This document shows positions 1-12,697 of a stretch of 64,000 nucleotides of DNA, one piece after another. The number at the start of each line of letters is the position of its first letter. The first letter of the stretch is position 1. Both the position numbers and the translations under genes were made by a program. Origin of the DNA: Rhyacichthys aspro (taxonomy: Eukaryota > Chordata > Actinopteri > Gobiiformes > Rhyacichthyidae); NCBI GenBank assembly GCA_036850595.1, contig CM072152.1:2313640-2377639 (forward strand), given 5' to 3'. The notes under the pieces were generated by a model. That model was not told the DNA's origin. It worked only from the letters and a program-made list of their open reading frames with translations, and did no database searches.

Positions 1-57
1 ATTGCGCTTTTTAAAATCGCGATTATATCGCAAATGCAATAAATCGTCCAGCCCTAG
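1..57. mobile_element. end of a hAT-like non-autonomous element (cut by window edge)
   Basis: Read on the - strand, the segment starts TAGGGCTGGACGATTTATTG and continues with alternating CGAT/GCAA-rich sequence. This is the terminus of a widespread fish repeat with hAT-like ends. The other end is outside the window, so length and target duplication cannot be checked. Confidence 0.55.
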
Positions 58-3000
58 TAATTGGTCAAACTTACAGTGGTGCGAGGAGCAGTACAAGATA
101 GATAGATTTACATCTGTTCACAAATCACAAATCTCGCGAGAATCCAGTGCCTGCCCAACGTAATATCCAGAGCAATCCTGCTTTTAACCAACACTAATAC
201 CAAAGCGCTGATTTTAGACTGACTGCCATTTTAAGCAATTTAAAAACACCAGAAATGATTTGCAACTCAAAAACTTGGTTTATTCATATGGGCCTCAAGC
301 TGCTTTTTCCAAGCCTTCACAGTTTGTCCTAATGTCACACCTAAAAGACGTAAAAGGAAGGGGTTTTCCTATAGAGCTCCAGCAGGAATACATTGTCATC
401 AGATGTCAAGTTTTGAAGATTGAAAATATGGTCAGCTACCTTTTAACAGCTAGAAATTGTTACAAGTAATAGCTACCATTTGTAATTGATTGAAAATTAA
501 ACTTTATTAATAACATCAATAGCAACATTATTTAATAATGTATAAAATGATAATATTGTACATCTTAAGTTTTGTAAGTGTGACATGGATTGAGTTTATA
601 TAAAATATTGTTTGTCTAAGTGGTATTGCTGCATGGGTTGTGTATGTGCAAACTGTCAATACTGTACACAGCATTCTTTTGACTCAAGTTAGCAGTAATA
701 GAGACAATCATAAATATATGCTTCCTACCACAGAATCAGATCTAAGGTACAATGCAATGTGAGGTGATGGAAAGTTATTTAGAACAAGTCAGAAAGATAA
801 ATTACATTTAAATTCTATTATTTTCTCTTGATGAAAATCTCTTGATGTTAAAATTATGTCATTCAAATTCAGTGTTACTGTTATCTCTATGAAAAATGGT
901 TCAGACATATTACTCAGTCCTGGGCTTTGTACTAAAATGAGGACAGGGACCCAACTATATAATAGAGGTGATTATGTAAAATGTGGCTAAATCACCGTTT
1001 ATTACTGCAGAGTCTAAAATGATGTCATTAAGGCAAAGAGATTGGATCCCTGTGTGATACTGGCCACAGGGAGGTCAGGGAACAAAACCTGCCTTTTTAA
1101 AGTCCAAACAGGATTTCACTGTTTCACAAAGTAAGGTTTTGGCCTGTATTAATCAAAACTATTTAAGAGATGGCTAAAATGACTTGGGGAAGTAATATAA
1201 GAATCCTGGAAGAATAGTGGTGCACTGTGTTCTTGCAGAGGGAGTGTGGTCATGTTCAACAAAGTTATGTGTCCAAATATTAGGTCAGCTTTACAGATGA
1301 TTAGGTTTTTCCATGAAATAATTTCTCTGATGGTTGAGATCATATACTGTATATAATGTAAGCACTGGATGTAAGGCGATCCCATCTGCTCCAATTCCAC
1401 CAGTTGACACTTGTGGTATTGAAGCAAAATATTTCATGCCCTGAAGGGATTTCCTCATAGACCATAGTGACACCTGATGTAGGGCTGATTTTTTTTTCTC
1501 TGCCACTGCTCTGTCCGAGCCTGTTGTTCAAACTAAAACCTGAGACCACATTCACAGTGGCCTTGGTGTACCAATGTTTTCTGAACTGAGGTATACTTCA
1601 AGAAGCAGTGCAGTGTATCTCCGTCCTCCTTAACTGGAGAAGCCACATATCCCTTTGTTTGGCTGCTGTATTTCAGTCCACCAGAGTCCATATTAATGAG
1701 CTTTATAATCAGAGCACAGTCAGTTCTCTCAATTCCAGCCTGTTTCTCAGAGAAATGATGCTCTTAATTAGACCGCTGATTGTCGGATGGTCAGGTTGGG
1801 GCTTTGTTAATATTCCTGACCAAACCACAGTGAGTGGCAGTGGGTTAGTACAGGGCGGTCCTTCCTGTGCACTTTGATTTTTCATGCGTCTGTATTCCAC
1901 TCCAGTCTCACTACTTGGCACCATGAGCTCTTAATGGCCCACTCCCTGTAATGGAAACCACCCATTATTTTGGCACTGGCTTTCCTCTGACAGTGCCACG
2001 GGCTTTTCTCTCTTGTATTTTTTTACTGCTTCCGCTGCCCATCACGAAACAGTCCACTGTAAACTCATTCTCTTGCCTTACATCAATGTATTTCCTCTTT
2101 TTGTTTTGTGTTTTTCAGTGATAATGAGTGCCTCCTTTATAATTCATGCCATGATTGATAACAGTTTGCCTGCTGCAATCTCACTGAGTGCTCAGCCAAC
2201 AACACATGGTGCTGCCAAACACTCCAGTCCACAGATTAGGATGCCCGGTGTTGGCTTTCAGCTGCCATTTAGCAAAGCACACTTGCTTGTCTTTAGTGGC
2301 GCTTGTCTAAAGCCTAATTCAGCACAGAAACTTTCAAAAGACATGTCCGAATGCTCGTCAGTGCTATTGACAAAGTGCTTTTTCAGCCTTTTTTCGACTT
2401 GTCCTTGTTTACGCTAAAACAAACCACATTAAGCTCCTTGTTCAGTGTCTTTACAAACCCTTCCACACTGACACCAGTTAGACAGAGCGCTCCTGTAGTG
2501 AGCTCCAGTCCTCGCACTGATCCTAATGAGGACATGAATGGCTCTATACAAACAGGGCTAGAGCTGGACCTGATCCCACTGCCTTGTCTCTATCCATGCT
2601 GATTCAGAGGTCTGTACTATGAAGCAAGTCGGATAAAGATTTATTTGAGTGAGTTTGCTTCTCAAAACCTGATCTGGGACACAAAAAAAGATTACAGGGA
2701 GAGCCGAGGAGGAGAAGAAGAGTCAGCTTTGAATGAACTGATCAATTGTGGAATTGATCAAGATAAACGTGCACTGAAACTGACTTTTGGAGCATGGTGG
2801 ACTGAAAGTTTTCTTTAGTTTATCCATTTGATTAAGATTGCTTTTTCAGGAAATGGTTAAGGCTGTTAGTTTGAAAGGTTTGAAGTTTGAAGATGCTTTG
2901 GAATGGAGACTGGGGAGAGGTCACCTAACAGCCAAAGGTATGTATATGTATATAGGGATATATACATGAGGTGTTAAAACAAGAGCTGTGAAGGTTATTT

Positions 3001-5464
3001 GTGGACCTGGTCAGCACTTGGGTCAGCACGGGGTCACCTAAATAAATGATGAACCTTTTCCTATTGGTATTCTCCTCTGCTATAGGTCTGTGCTGTAGAG
3101 CGCTGTGTCCAGTAGCAGCTGCATGTGACATATAGCACGTATGGATGGACAAAAGGCAACCCCTCAAAAAAAAAGACACTGCTGTTGCTTCATTTGCACA
3201 AACGAACAGGAACAGGTTTATTGTTATTCATGGTATGAGATAAAAGGTGTGAAGATGGTGGGTTTAACAACAACTATATAACAATGCATAGTAATGATTT
3301 TGTATCATGTCACACAGTTGGAAATTGTTCATAGGACTTTTGCATAAGGAGTCATAAGGAATGTTTTTTTAAGATACCATACAAATGTAAAATGTATATT
3401 AACAGCTATTTATGATTTAATTTCATGGAACATTTTTTGTAAATGTGGTTCTCTTAGATACTCTTGGATTACATATATTTTCTAAAGAAGTGGGATCTCA
3501 GCATACTCCCAGTGTACAGGTGCAGACAGAAGGGGTGTTAGGGGTAAGGCGTTACTAACTGACTTAACACATTCGTTTTGTGATCATGCCATGCCACCGA
3601 GACTAAACCTGTTAATGTAGCTAGTTATTTGGATTTAACCACTTTCGATATTATTTAGATGTGTGCTACTTCTCGAAAAGTCCTGTCAAATTCACACAGT
3701 TCCATTTAGTTACTGGGTGTTATTATCCTGAGAAGACACACAGTAGGTGGGATTCCTCAGCCTTTGGATATTGCAGATAAGATTAATGGTTCGAACCTAA
3801 ACATCACTGCTGTTTGAATTGGCTGTGGTTGCCATTAGAACACATTAGTTGTTAAATGCTGAATAAATAGAGAGTCAAGAGTCTGAGTCAAGTTAGTTAC
3901 AAATGAGAATACCTATAAGGAGGTGCAGAACTGACTCAGTAATTTAAAATATTACAGATGTTTCTTTTGTACCTACTTCATGACATGACATTTGTTGGTT
4001 ATTGCTTTTGCTCACACTTAATAGAGTGTACACAATAGATCTATTAATTAATAATATCAAAATAAATGAGCTGCTCCCCAGTTCCCTTCGATGATGGCTT
4101 TTTTAAACTAAATCATTCAGCATCTTGTAGCCTAATGAAGGAGCTCCTGTTACTGGACATCCTGTTTAACAAAACCAGTAGTGCTTAATGTTTGCATAAC
4201 ATCTTGTGTTTTGTCACTGACTCATGCTGGTGTCTCACATCGAGCCCAGCCCAGCCGTGCTGAGCGGAGTGATATGTTTTGTTGTGTCACTGCAGCAGCA
4301 GCTCCGCTGAGCTTCCCCTGAGACCAGGCTGTGATGGAGGGCTAAACCTTGAAACTCAGTTGAACAGCCAGGAATGAAATGTTCTGGGTGTGACCCTGTT
4401 GGGGTCAAATCAGTTTTTATTTATTTATTTATTTTTTTACCATTTACCAATTTTTTCCTCATTTTCACTGCAGATCCAGAAAGTTTGTGGGAGAGTTTAC
4501 TTGACCTTGTTTGATGGATTTAAGTTTTGTGTGTTAACTCTTCAGGCACTAGAGACCTCCAACTATAGTTTAGCAAAACACCTTATTGTTTGTCGAGAGC
4601 ACCTTTCAAAAAATATATTTTCCACTTTTTTTTCAATTGTACATTTGCTGCAATCCACAGATTCAGACTAATGAAATTATTTTAAGGGATTCAGTCAGAG
4701 ACTATTTGGAAAAGATTTTAGATGTAAAGCTTTTATTTAAAGTGAAATCAGAGTCAGCGTCATATGCTAACAGCTTGTTTTGTTTGTTCATAAAATGCTC
4801 TTGAAAGTGAACTGGTCTGTGATTAAATAAATATGACAAAATAAAAATGACTGTGAAGCAGAATGCAATAAGAACACCATCTGAAAAATAGAGTTTATGA
4901 ATAATGTAAGCTGAGTATTCTTCCAGTTATTGTGCGGCTATTGTGCATCTTTAAACCGAGTGTGGGAAGCTCTGGTCTTAGCTCTGCCGTGTGAAGTGGT
5001 TTGCACATGTTGCATAACAGAAAAGAGAAATGTGGGAGTTGAACATCAGCTGCCACTGTGAGGATTAAATATATTTATATTTGTGTTGTTCTTGGGCAGC
5101 AGCCATTAGGGCTTTTATAAAACATACAGTCTGATTCACTGCACAGAAAGGCATTACATTACTGTAGGTGTGAATTCAGCCCATATATTGTTGCCAGAGA
5201 AGGGTTAAAAATGACAGTCCTTGTGGCAGCTTTTATATCCGCATGAATCAAGTGGTGAAATTAATTTGACAGTGTCCTATTAACTGCTGTTTCACCTTTA
5301 ATTAAAGCAGTGCAGGCTAAAATTAGCTCATAGACAATAGGGGTTTTTAGACCTGACTGTAGCTGTAGCTTAAATGCTGCAAAAGAGAAGAATCCAAAAT
5401 ACAGTAGGTGTGCTTCCAATTTTTGAGAAGCAATAAACTTTGCATATTGTCAGATACTCTTGGT
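58..5464. other. non-coding stretch, mostly unique-looking
   Basis: Open frames here (up to 134 codons at 2,013-2,417) show no domain, no splice logic and skewed composition, so I treat them as chance. A dispersed-repeat remnant containing CCAGTTGACACTTGTGG lies at about 1,375-1,425. A perfect 9-bp-arm hairpin (TGATCAATT, loop GTGG) is at 2,739-2,760. Nothing else is recognised. Confidence 0.5.
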
Positions 5465-5592
5465 CACGGGTGCCTAATTTTAGTTCACGGACCACATACT
5501 CCCCAATTTGATCTCAAGTGGGCTGGACCAGTAAAATAAGATAATAAACTAGAAAATATAATGTTTTAGGAACTGTTTGAGCTGCACTGAGC
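5465..5592 (+). mobile_element. eroded hAT fragment
   Basis: It begins CACGGGTGCCTAATTTTAG, a decayed form of the CAGGGGTGGGCAAAC terminus. It continues to GGGCTGGACCAGTAAAATAA, which matches GGGCCGGACCAGTAAACTAT in the better preserved copy at 10,148. No right terminus was found. Confidence 0.6.
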
Positions 5593-6179
5593 TTAAAATT
5601 TGAAAGTGCTCAATTAAGCTGGAATTCATTACCATTAAGATGATTTCATTAAGTGTTGATACATAACACCATCACACAGACAACCTATTAACATAGCATG
5701 CCTCTGATTGAATGGAAGCAGATGGGATACCTTAACATTCATCTGCCACACAACAGAGGGACTGGGAGAGCAATGGGAACTGACACTATAGACCATAGAA
5801 TCTTAGTCACTTTTCCCTTTTTTTTTTTTTTTTCTTTTCTGATTCTTGATTACTCACCTAATGGTAATAGGGTGTGGATGAGGCTGATGTTTGTGAAACG
5901 GGCAGAAAATGGAGACAAATTCCCTTAAAAATTAAATTAAATCTAAGAGGAAATAGCATGCACCTGAAAATTTCCAGTAGCTCAGAAGATATAGCTGAGT
6001 CATTGTGTTAATATGATACCAGGAAAAACAAAGCACTTTTTAGGCCAGAAGTATGTGCACGTTTGTCAAGCAGGAAATTAAATCTGAATCCATTTGTAAA
6101 AAGTTCAAGACATCTTAGCACCGAAATGACTTGATCTTTGCATTGCAAGTGGTCCATTATCAGTTTACAGCAGGAAACC

Positions 6180-6360
6180 TAGTGGCTAGCTTAGGCCAGC
6201 CTAAACTCTAAGTTTTATCAAAAAGCAAAGGTTTTAAGTTTAATCATAAATGTAGCGGGTGTCTGTGTCACAGACTGTTTGGAAGACGGTTCCACAGGAG
6301 AGGAGGAACTAAAGGCTCTGGCTCCTGTTCTACTTTAAGAGACTCTAATTTGTGAACAAA
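6180..6360. repeat. fragment of a dispersed fish repeat, class uncertain
   Basis: The run TTTTATCAAAAAGCAAAGGTT, then a segment around GGTTCCACAGGAGAGGAGGA (6,288-6,310) and CTCTGGCTCC, resembles a repeat that is abundant in teleost genomes. A shorter relative may be at 57,664-57,810. I cannot classify it (LINE tail or DNA element). Confidence 0.4.
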
Positions 6361-9300
6361 TAATGGAAAAAGTTAACATTTTAATACCTCATAGTGTATT
6401 ATGTTCCCATTTCTACAGTATTACTTCTGTTTGTCCTTAATGTGGTCGAGCAACTCTTGCGTTTCAAATGTATAATTCTAAAGTTTCCAGATTTTGTAAA
6501 GGCGTTTTCACACCTGGAAATCTGCACCAAGGTCCGAACTAAGAACTCACAAATTGTTAAGCAGTAGGCTATTCATTATGTTTTGTAACTTTTGATTTCA
6601 CACTACAGTTTTTAGAAGCGACTCTTGTACTGTATAGTCTCTGTTTTTTATTAAATGAAGTGTATGCCTCCTCTTTGTGCAGCTGCTCCTCCCTCTACCT
6701 CTGTGCTTACTGAACAAACAGAGAAAACTAATGCTGTTTTCATTTACAAAGGATGAACGAACTTAAACAATATCCGAGGGTCACGTTTGACATTTGTGTC
6801 TGATCAATGCTCTGTCAGAGTGGCTGCAGAGATGTGTCCAGAGGATGGATGGGTGCAGCCTTCAGGAGCCAGTGATGCCCTCTTTTCTGTTGTTATATGT
6901 CATCTCTGCAGCTAATCACATTAATCATTCAGAGTATTACCTTCTGGAAGTGATATTTCATTTATTATCTCTCACTGGAAAAAAACAACATATGCACCTC
7001 AATGTAACTGCCCATTTATGTAGTTTTGCTACAGACTTATTTAAACGCTACTTGCTTGTCGCCAACCACAATGGCTATGCCAGTATAAAAAGTCTGAGAC
7101 TGACTGAGGTCTATTAGAGGCTATACTCTATACATTTTAAGGAACAAAAGTCTCTATTATTATGTTTATGTTTAAAAAAGAAATGTACCCAAAAGCCCGC
7201 AGACAAAGTGAACACCACAAATCCATCTCACCACTTTCTTTGGTGTTCTTTACACAACTGGGATTTCTTGTCAAATGTGCATTGTGTAAAATTTCGTAGT
7301 ATGTAATAAAATGGAAAACATCAGTCAAAACTATTGATAAAGGTTTGCTGAAGGAGATTTATGAACTAAACTGTTTTTGCCTAAAGTGAAATCATTGTAC
7401 TACCACTGGATCTGTTCACAGACTTCCCAAGCCTTTGCTCAGTTGGTGTAACCATGGTGATTTTTGTGTAGGTCTCTACATGAAATGAGTTACACTGAGA
7501 GATCTGAGAGATAAGTTTATGTAGTCTTCCTGAATCAGTATTTGTGCAGCTTCAGATTCTCATGCTCTGGTCAGCTGTCTGGAGTGATGAGAGGACTGTC
7601 AATAGAACATTTAGTGTAGCCTCTCTCTGTGGGGCTGTGGTGTTGTCCATTTTAACCCTGCTTTCCCAGGAGGCACTGCTACTCTCTGTTGACTCACAGA
7701 CCTGGGCTGTGGGTTAATGGAGAGACATCCCAGACATCCCACTGGTCCACTGCGCATCCGTACTTGAGCACATACTGTATATCTGCCTAGTTGGGCCTGC
7801 TAATGGGAATGCACTACGGCACGTTCCAAACCTGCGAATATTTAGCGGTTAATTTGGTAAAGCAGCAGCTCATTGAGCAGTCAATGTTGCCTGAGCATAG
7901 TGTTAACATCTGTCATCGGGGTCAGTACACTCGACAAAGGACAGAGAGAACGTGCTGGAACTCGGCAGAATTACAAAACAATAACAGTACATGAATTTGC
8001 AGCTCAAGTTCAGATTGTAAAGACTTAACCTGTCCAACATTTTGTCCAGTAGCGTTATGACTACCTAGATGACTGAGAACCTCCACAAACATATCCAGTA
8101 TATGCTATGAACAAGCTAATGCCAATAATTTGTGTAGAGTTTGTAGCTTTAGTTGCAGGAGAAATGTGTGTTTTCTGTTGAGAGAAGAAGAAATGGCAAA
8201 ATGTGTACGGCAAATAGCAAATGTGTAATGTGTCATGTGTATTATTTGATCTGAATTTGTATTTGTATGTTCATGTATCACTCAGCAGCCAGAAATACGT
8301 GTTTCAATCCAAATACATGTTAGGCAGTTTAATCACTTAAAAAAAACCAAAAAAACCAGAGCTTTAACTGTGCATTTTTAATACATTCAATTCAACTCAC
8401 ATTTATTAAATTCTCAAGGGGACATTCAGTTGTTAGGTCTCTTCAAATGAGTTGACTTCACATCATTCTTACTGATTGTACAGTCTTATTACAGTCGTTG
8501 GAAGGAGTTCTTGTGACGTTTTGACCTGTAGCTCACTGATTTCTGATGTCCACTTGCTGCTTTCTGTTGTTCAAAAGCCCAATGCAAGGGATAGTCCATG
8601 TTGTTCAGTATAGCATCCGTTCTGTTGTGCGTCTGTTACTCCATCATTTCAAACTAATACCTATAATTGAACCAGCCCTCCCTATTAGTATAATCTCTTT
8701 TTCTCTCTTTTTCTGAGACTACCCCAACAGACTGCAGCATAAAAAACTCAATTATCCATTACTGCATGATAAAACATGTGCAGCGGTTTATAGTTAACAG
8801 TAAAATTCTTTCTGTAAAGTCCATCTGTATTTATGGACCAGTCCAGCTTGTTGTCCAGATGCACTTCTGGGTATTTGTAGATGTACATTGATATTGATAT
8901 CAGACAGTGCTTCTGATATTGATTTTACACATAGACAAATTGTTAGATGTGCACTGATCACCTGAGGTGGTCAGATCACATGACTTATGAGACTCACTTT
9001 CACACAGTTCTGATTTGTGTACAGATGGCACGTTCAAGGCATCTGGAAAAGTGGGACTTGCTAGCTTTAGGCTGACACTGGGGAACCTCAAAGGGTATTA
9101 CATGTGATTTTACAAACTATAGGTTGTCAGTGAGAGCTGTAACTCTCTATTAGTTAAGTACCATTGTTCTAATCCCATGGACACACAAAAAGCCTAGTTG
9201 CTGACTCTGATTAAATAAAACTTTCTTTTCTGTTTGTTGTAAAGCAGAGAGACAGGGACAGTCATGGTACTGTCTGAACTCCGTATAGAACTGTAATATT

Positions 9301-10139
9301 TGAATATAAGGCTCTTTATTTGATAACCACTGAAATCACTCTTTATCTGTTGTCAAATTCAGTCTTGACTTTAGCAGCAGATATTCAGAGGCAGAGCATT
9401 GTCTGTGTCTTGTGCAAAGTGCTTTCTCCAGCTTCTTGTTGAATCTGCAGAAGAGAGCAAGGTGTGCCGCGCTGCTCACTTGCAAATGGTGTCTGATGTC
9501 AAGCAATCAGACAGTGAGAGTTTGGCAAACAAATGGCGAATTAATGCATCAAAAACTAAACTCAAAAAGTAAACTGTGAGCTGTTATGATTGACTCACTA
9601 ACTCTCGTCATTACTTTCTCACAGATTCTTCTTCTCTATGCCTCTGTCTCCGGGCCAAATTCACATTCACTTATCCATGACTATCCTGTTTTTTGAAGGT
9701 CCTAGTCATCCATTCTGGCAGATATCCAAAAAACCCTAACCTAACCTACCCTGTCCTGATTTTCAGGCACCTCTGTCAGTCACACAGTTGCCATAGCTTA
9801 GGCAGTTGGAACTAATTGCAATCATTAACTATGCTTTGCAAGTCTTTAACTGAATACTGATTGGTTAATTGGCTGTTACTATTTTTTCTGAGGTTTCACG
9901 CTCAACCTGTCATTACACCTAGGTGTAGCACAACCTCAGGAAATTATCAGGAAATGATTGCGCTGCATTCATTTTCTGTCACATGTGCCACTGGCCAAAC
10001 CAAAGCTCTACATTTTTTGGATCTCCTTGTTGTAACTTATATATACTGTACTTGTCATTTTGGTGACGACTGCTGAATTTAGAGTAGCCTACATTTGAAG
10101 CTAAAGTACAGAAGAATAAAAAACAAAATAGCCATCTTA
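6361..10139. other. non-coding stretch
   Basis: This is AT-rich sequence with only short unrelated open frames. A small run resembling two imperfect telomere units (CCCTAACCTAACCTACCC, about 9,733) is too short to be an array. Nothing else is recognised. Confidence 0.5.
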
Positions 10140-10147
10140 GTCTAGAG

Positions 10148-10609
10148 CAGGGGTGGGCAAACTTTTTGGCTCAAGGGCCACAGTGTGTTTTAAACTCTCA
10201 CAGACGGGCCGGACCAGTAAACTATAAACTAATATAAATTACATGAGTAAACCTGTAAAATGACATTTCTTACACAGACTGATTAGTATAATGTTTGATG
10301 GAAAAGTGGTGGCTGATATTATGTTCTCTGAAAACTGCAACAGTTTCTTGGCAAATAATACATAAGGCTAGTGCTTGTACTTCATCAAAAAATATCTCTG
10401 TCAACTCCATATTAAAAACATGAAGTGTGAATGGATATTTTCTGTTTGTAGATATGATGGTAGCTTTAGCAAAAGTACAAGGCATTGAAGGACAATGGAC
10501 AAATATATGCTGTCTTAAATTATAAATAATTTGTAAATGCTTGGCGGGCCGCATTACACAGCTCAATGGGCCACATGTGGCCCCCGGGCCTTAGTTTGCC
10601 CACCACTGG
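10148..10609. mobile_element. non-autonomous hAT element (Charlie/Buster-like ends)
   Basis: It opens CAGGGGTGGGCAAACT and closes AGTTTGCCCACCACTG, giving 16-bp terminal inverted repeats with one or two mismatches. Subterminal GGGCCGGACCAG and GGCGGGCCGC stretches are typical of this fish family. The flanks GTCTAGAG (10,140-10,147) and ATCCAGAG (10,610-10,617) agree at 6 of 8 bases, a decayed 8-bp target duplication; the exact right edge is uncertain by one base. It has no transposase. Confidence 0.85.
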
Positions 10610-10617
10610 ATCCAGAG

Positions 10618-11702
10618 CCTTGTATTTCTTTATATATTTGATTTTTATTTAACTTTTTCTACAATACTGTCATATTGTAATCACATTGTTATCCTAACCC
10701 TTTCAACATGTTTATCTCATGTTGTTTCTAATATCATGCAGGGCTTCAACCATAACTTGGTGGTGGTTAGTGTTTTCTTGAGGATTTCATGTGCCTCATT
10801 CTGCGCAAATCTAATGTCTCTGATGCAATGTAATAGGATGGTGATATTTCACATGGTCCCCTAGGGCTCTGTCCATGTGTCAGCTGTGAGCTGGTGTGAA
10901 CTGGACAGTGAGCGATGGATGACTTCAGCAGGACCCTCACCTCTGTATGGCACTTGTGGACCCTCTATTATTTTATCATCATCAATGGCCACATTTATTA
11001 TTCATGCTTTTTAGGAGCATAATCTATTTTCCGACAAACCCCAGTGTACGGTGTGTTGTGTTTGTATGAATATTTCATGTGCGGAGATGGAGACTTAGTT
11101 GCTGCACATTAAATGTTGTTGTCTTTGGTGAAGCAGAGAAATCTTGGCGCATATTTTGTCTGTGTTTGCCTTCAAGCAGCACTGAGTACAGAATAAAAGA
11201 CAAGCCATTTGTCTAATTCTTATAATTATATCAATGAAAGCTTCAGAAGTTTGTAGAAATGAGCATGTGTTGCTGCAAATGGTTACAGATGATTGTTTAT
11301 TTTTTTCCACTTTATAGAAAAGTGAAAGTCTTTTTCATATTAATAGGCATGCAAATAGAAGAATATTAAACTGATCTTGAAATCCATTTTATAAACTTAA
11401 GTGGAATAATGCACTGAATAATCATTTCTGTTGGTACAGAGTGAACAGGACCTGTGCTGACTGAGTCCAACCTGCTGAACCAGCTCAACCTGTGCCATAC
11501 AACTCAGACGAAAAGTCTGTCATGTGTGTGTTAATATTCATGGGACCGGTCTTAATGTGCAGTGCCACTGTGCCAGCACAAACATATATAACTATTCCAT
11601 CTATAATGACACAAATTGTTGCCCATTCAGGTTATTTTTTGTTAGTTTCTGTCCTTACCTGATGTGGAATTCTTTTGCATGTAACTGTATTGGTCCTGTA
11701 GC
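10618..11702. other. non-coding stretch
   Basis: No coding domain, RNA gene or repeat is recognised between the two hAT remnants. Confidence 0.5.
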
Positions 11703-11790
11703 CTTGTGGTTCCCAAACATTGGGTCAGGCCCCAAAAGAAGGTTGTGGGAGATTTTATTTTGGTTGTTACAAATCTTTAACTAAATTTTT
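11703..11790 (+). mobile_element. left end of a hAT-like element
   Basis: TTGTGGTTCCCAAACATTGG followed by GTCAGGCCCCAAAAGAAGG and GTTGTGGGAGATTTT resembles the CAGTGGTTCCCAAAC terminus of a common fish hAT-like repeat. The partner right end is not adjacent; a reversed terminus of the same type is at 51,975-52,048. Confidence 0.55.
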
Positions 11791-12404
11791 CTTTTTAATT
11801 GTGAAAGTCACTAGGGTGTCAAATTAAATTAAGCTGCTTTAGTAAGTGAGGAATGACACTATGCAAAGAACAATTGAAAGGACACTAAAAAAGAATTGTA
11901 CTGTGATAAAAGAGAAAGTTGTACAGGGCTAGTACAGCTGCTTTGTCTTCAGCAGTGTTTGGGTCCACACCTGTCAACTTCTCCGTGCAATAACAGCTCG
12001 ATTCTGATTCAGTCAAGTGTGAACTAATTTGTCGTCAGGGCTAACACTCAACAGGATTTTTGATTGTAAATAATGTTAGATGTTAGAAAACATGTTAGAT
12101 ATGTACATGCAGTTCAGACTAGATCAGGCTTAACATATCAGATGAGAAACTTTAAGACGTCACCTAGGCTCAATTATCAACAGCTTAAACAGACAAGAAG
12201 CTTTATCCAATCTAATGCTCAAGTGAGGTATGCTTCCATTGGCTGCTTGTCTTCAACAACTTGTCAGGACTGAATTTACAGGCTGCCAAAAATTGTGCGA
12301 AAGTATCTATTCCATCACTGGCTATATCTATTTTACTAAACTTTGGCTTGATGCAATATCTTAGTAATTTATGGAGGCTTTGGTTGGCCTATAACGTTGG
12401 AGGA

Positions 12405-12697
12405 ATGCATGCCACAGAGTGGTTAGCGCTCCTGCTTGACAGCAAGAAGATCTTGGGTTCAATCCCCGGGCGGGCCGACTCACGGTCTTTATGTGAGGTG
12501 TCTGCATGTCCTCCCCGTGTTACCGTGGGCTCTCTTCCGGGTAATCTAGCTTCCTCCCACACGTTTAGGTTAATTGGTAAGCTCTGCGACTAACTGGCCA
12601 TTGTCCAGGTCGTACACTGCCTCAGGCCCAAAGCTGCTGGGATAGGCTCCAGTCAAACGTGACCAGGGCTAGAAGATGAATCAATGAATGAATTGTA
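12405..12697 (+). repeat. tRNA-like SINE-type repeat
   Basis: The head contains an A-box-like GTGGTTAGCGCTC (about 12,419-12,431) and a B-box GGTTCAATCCC (12,456-12,466), the internal RNA polymerase III promoter of tRNA-derived repeats. The body carries GCATGTCCTCCCCGTG, CTTCCTCCCACA, GGTTAATTGG and GGGATAGGCTCCAG, all typical of a very common fish dispersed repeat. It ends in a short GAAT-type tail (about 12,678-12,697). It is not a functional tRNA: no acceptor stem or cloverleaf forms. Confidence 0.75.

Noticed and set aside
2013..2417. 134-codon open frame
   Set aside because: No domain, no splice-phase partner, cysteine/leucine-rich random-looking peptide; overlapping open frame in another phase.
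9725..9752. Interstitial telomere repeat
   Set aside because: Only about two imperfect CCCTAA units.
12418..12470. A tRNA gene
   Set aside because: A-box and B-box words are present, but no acceptor stem or cloverleaf; the body is a SINE-type repeat.
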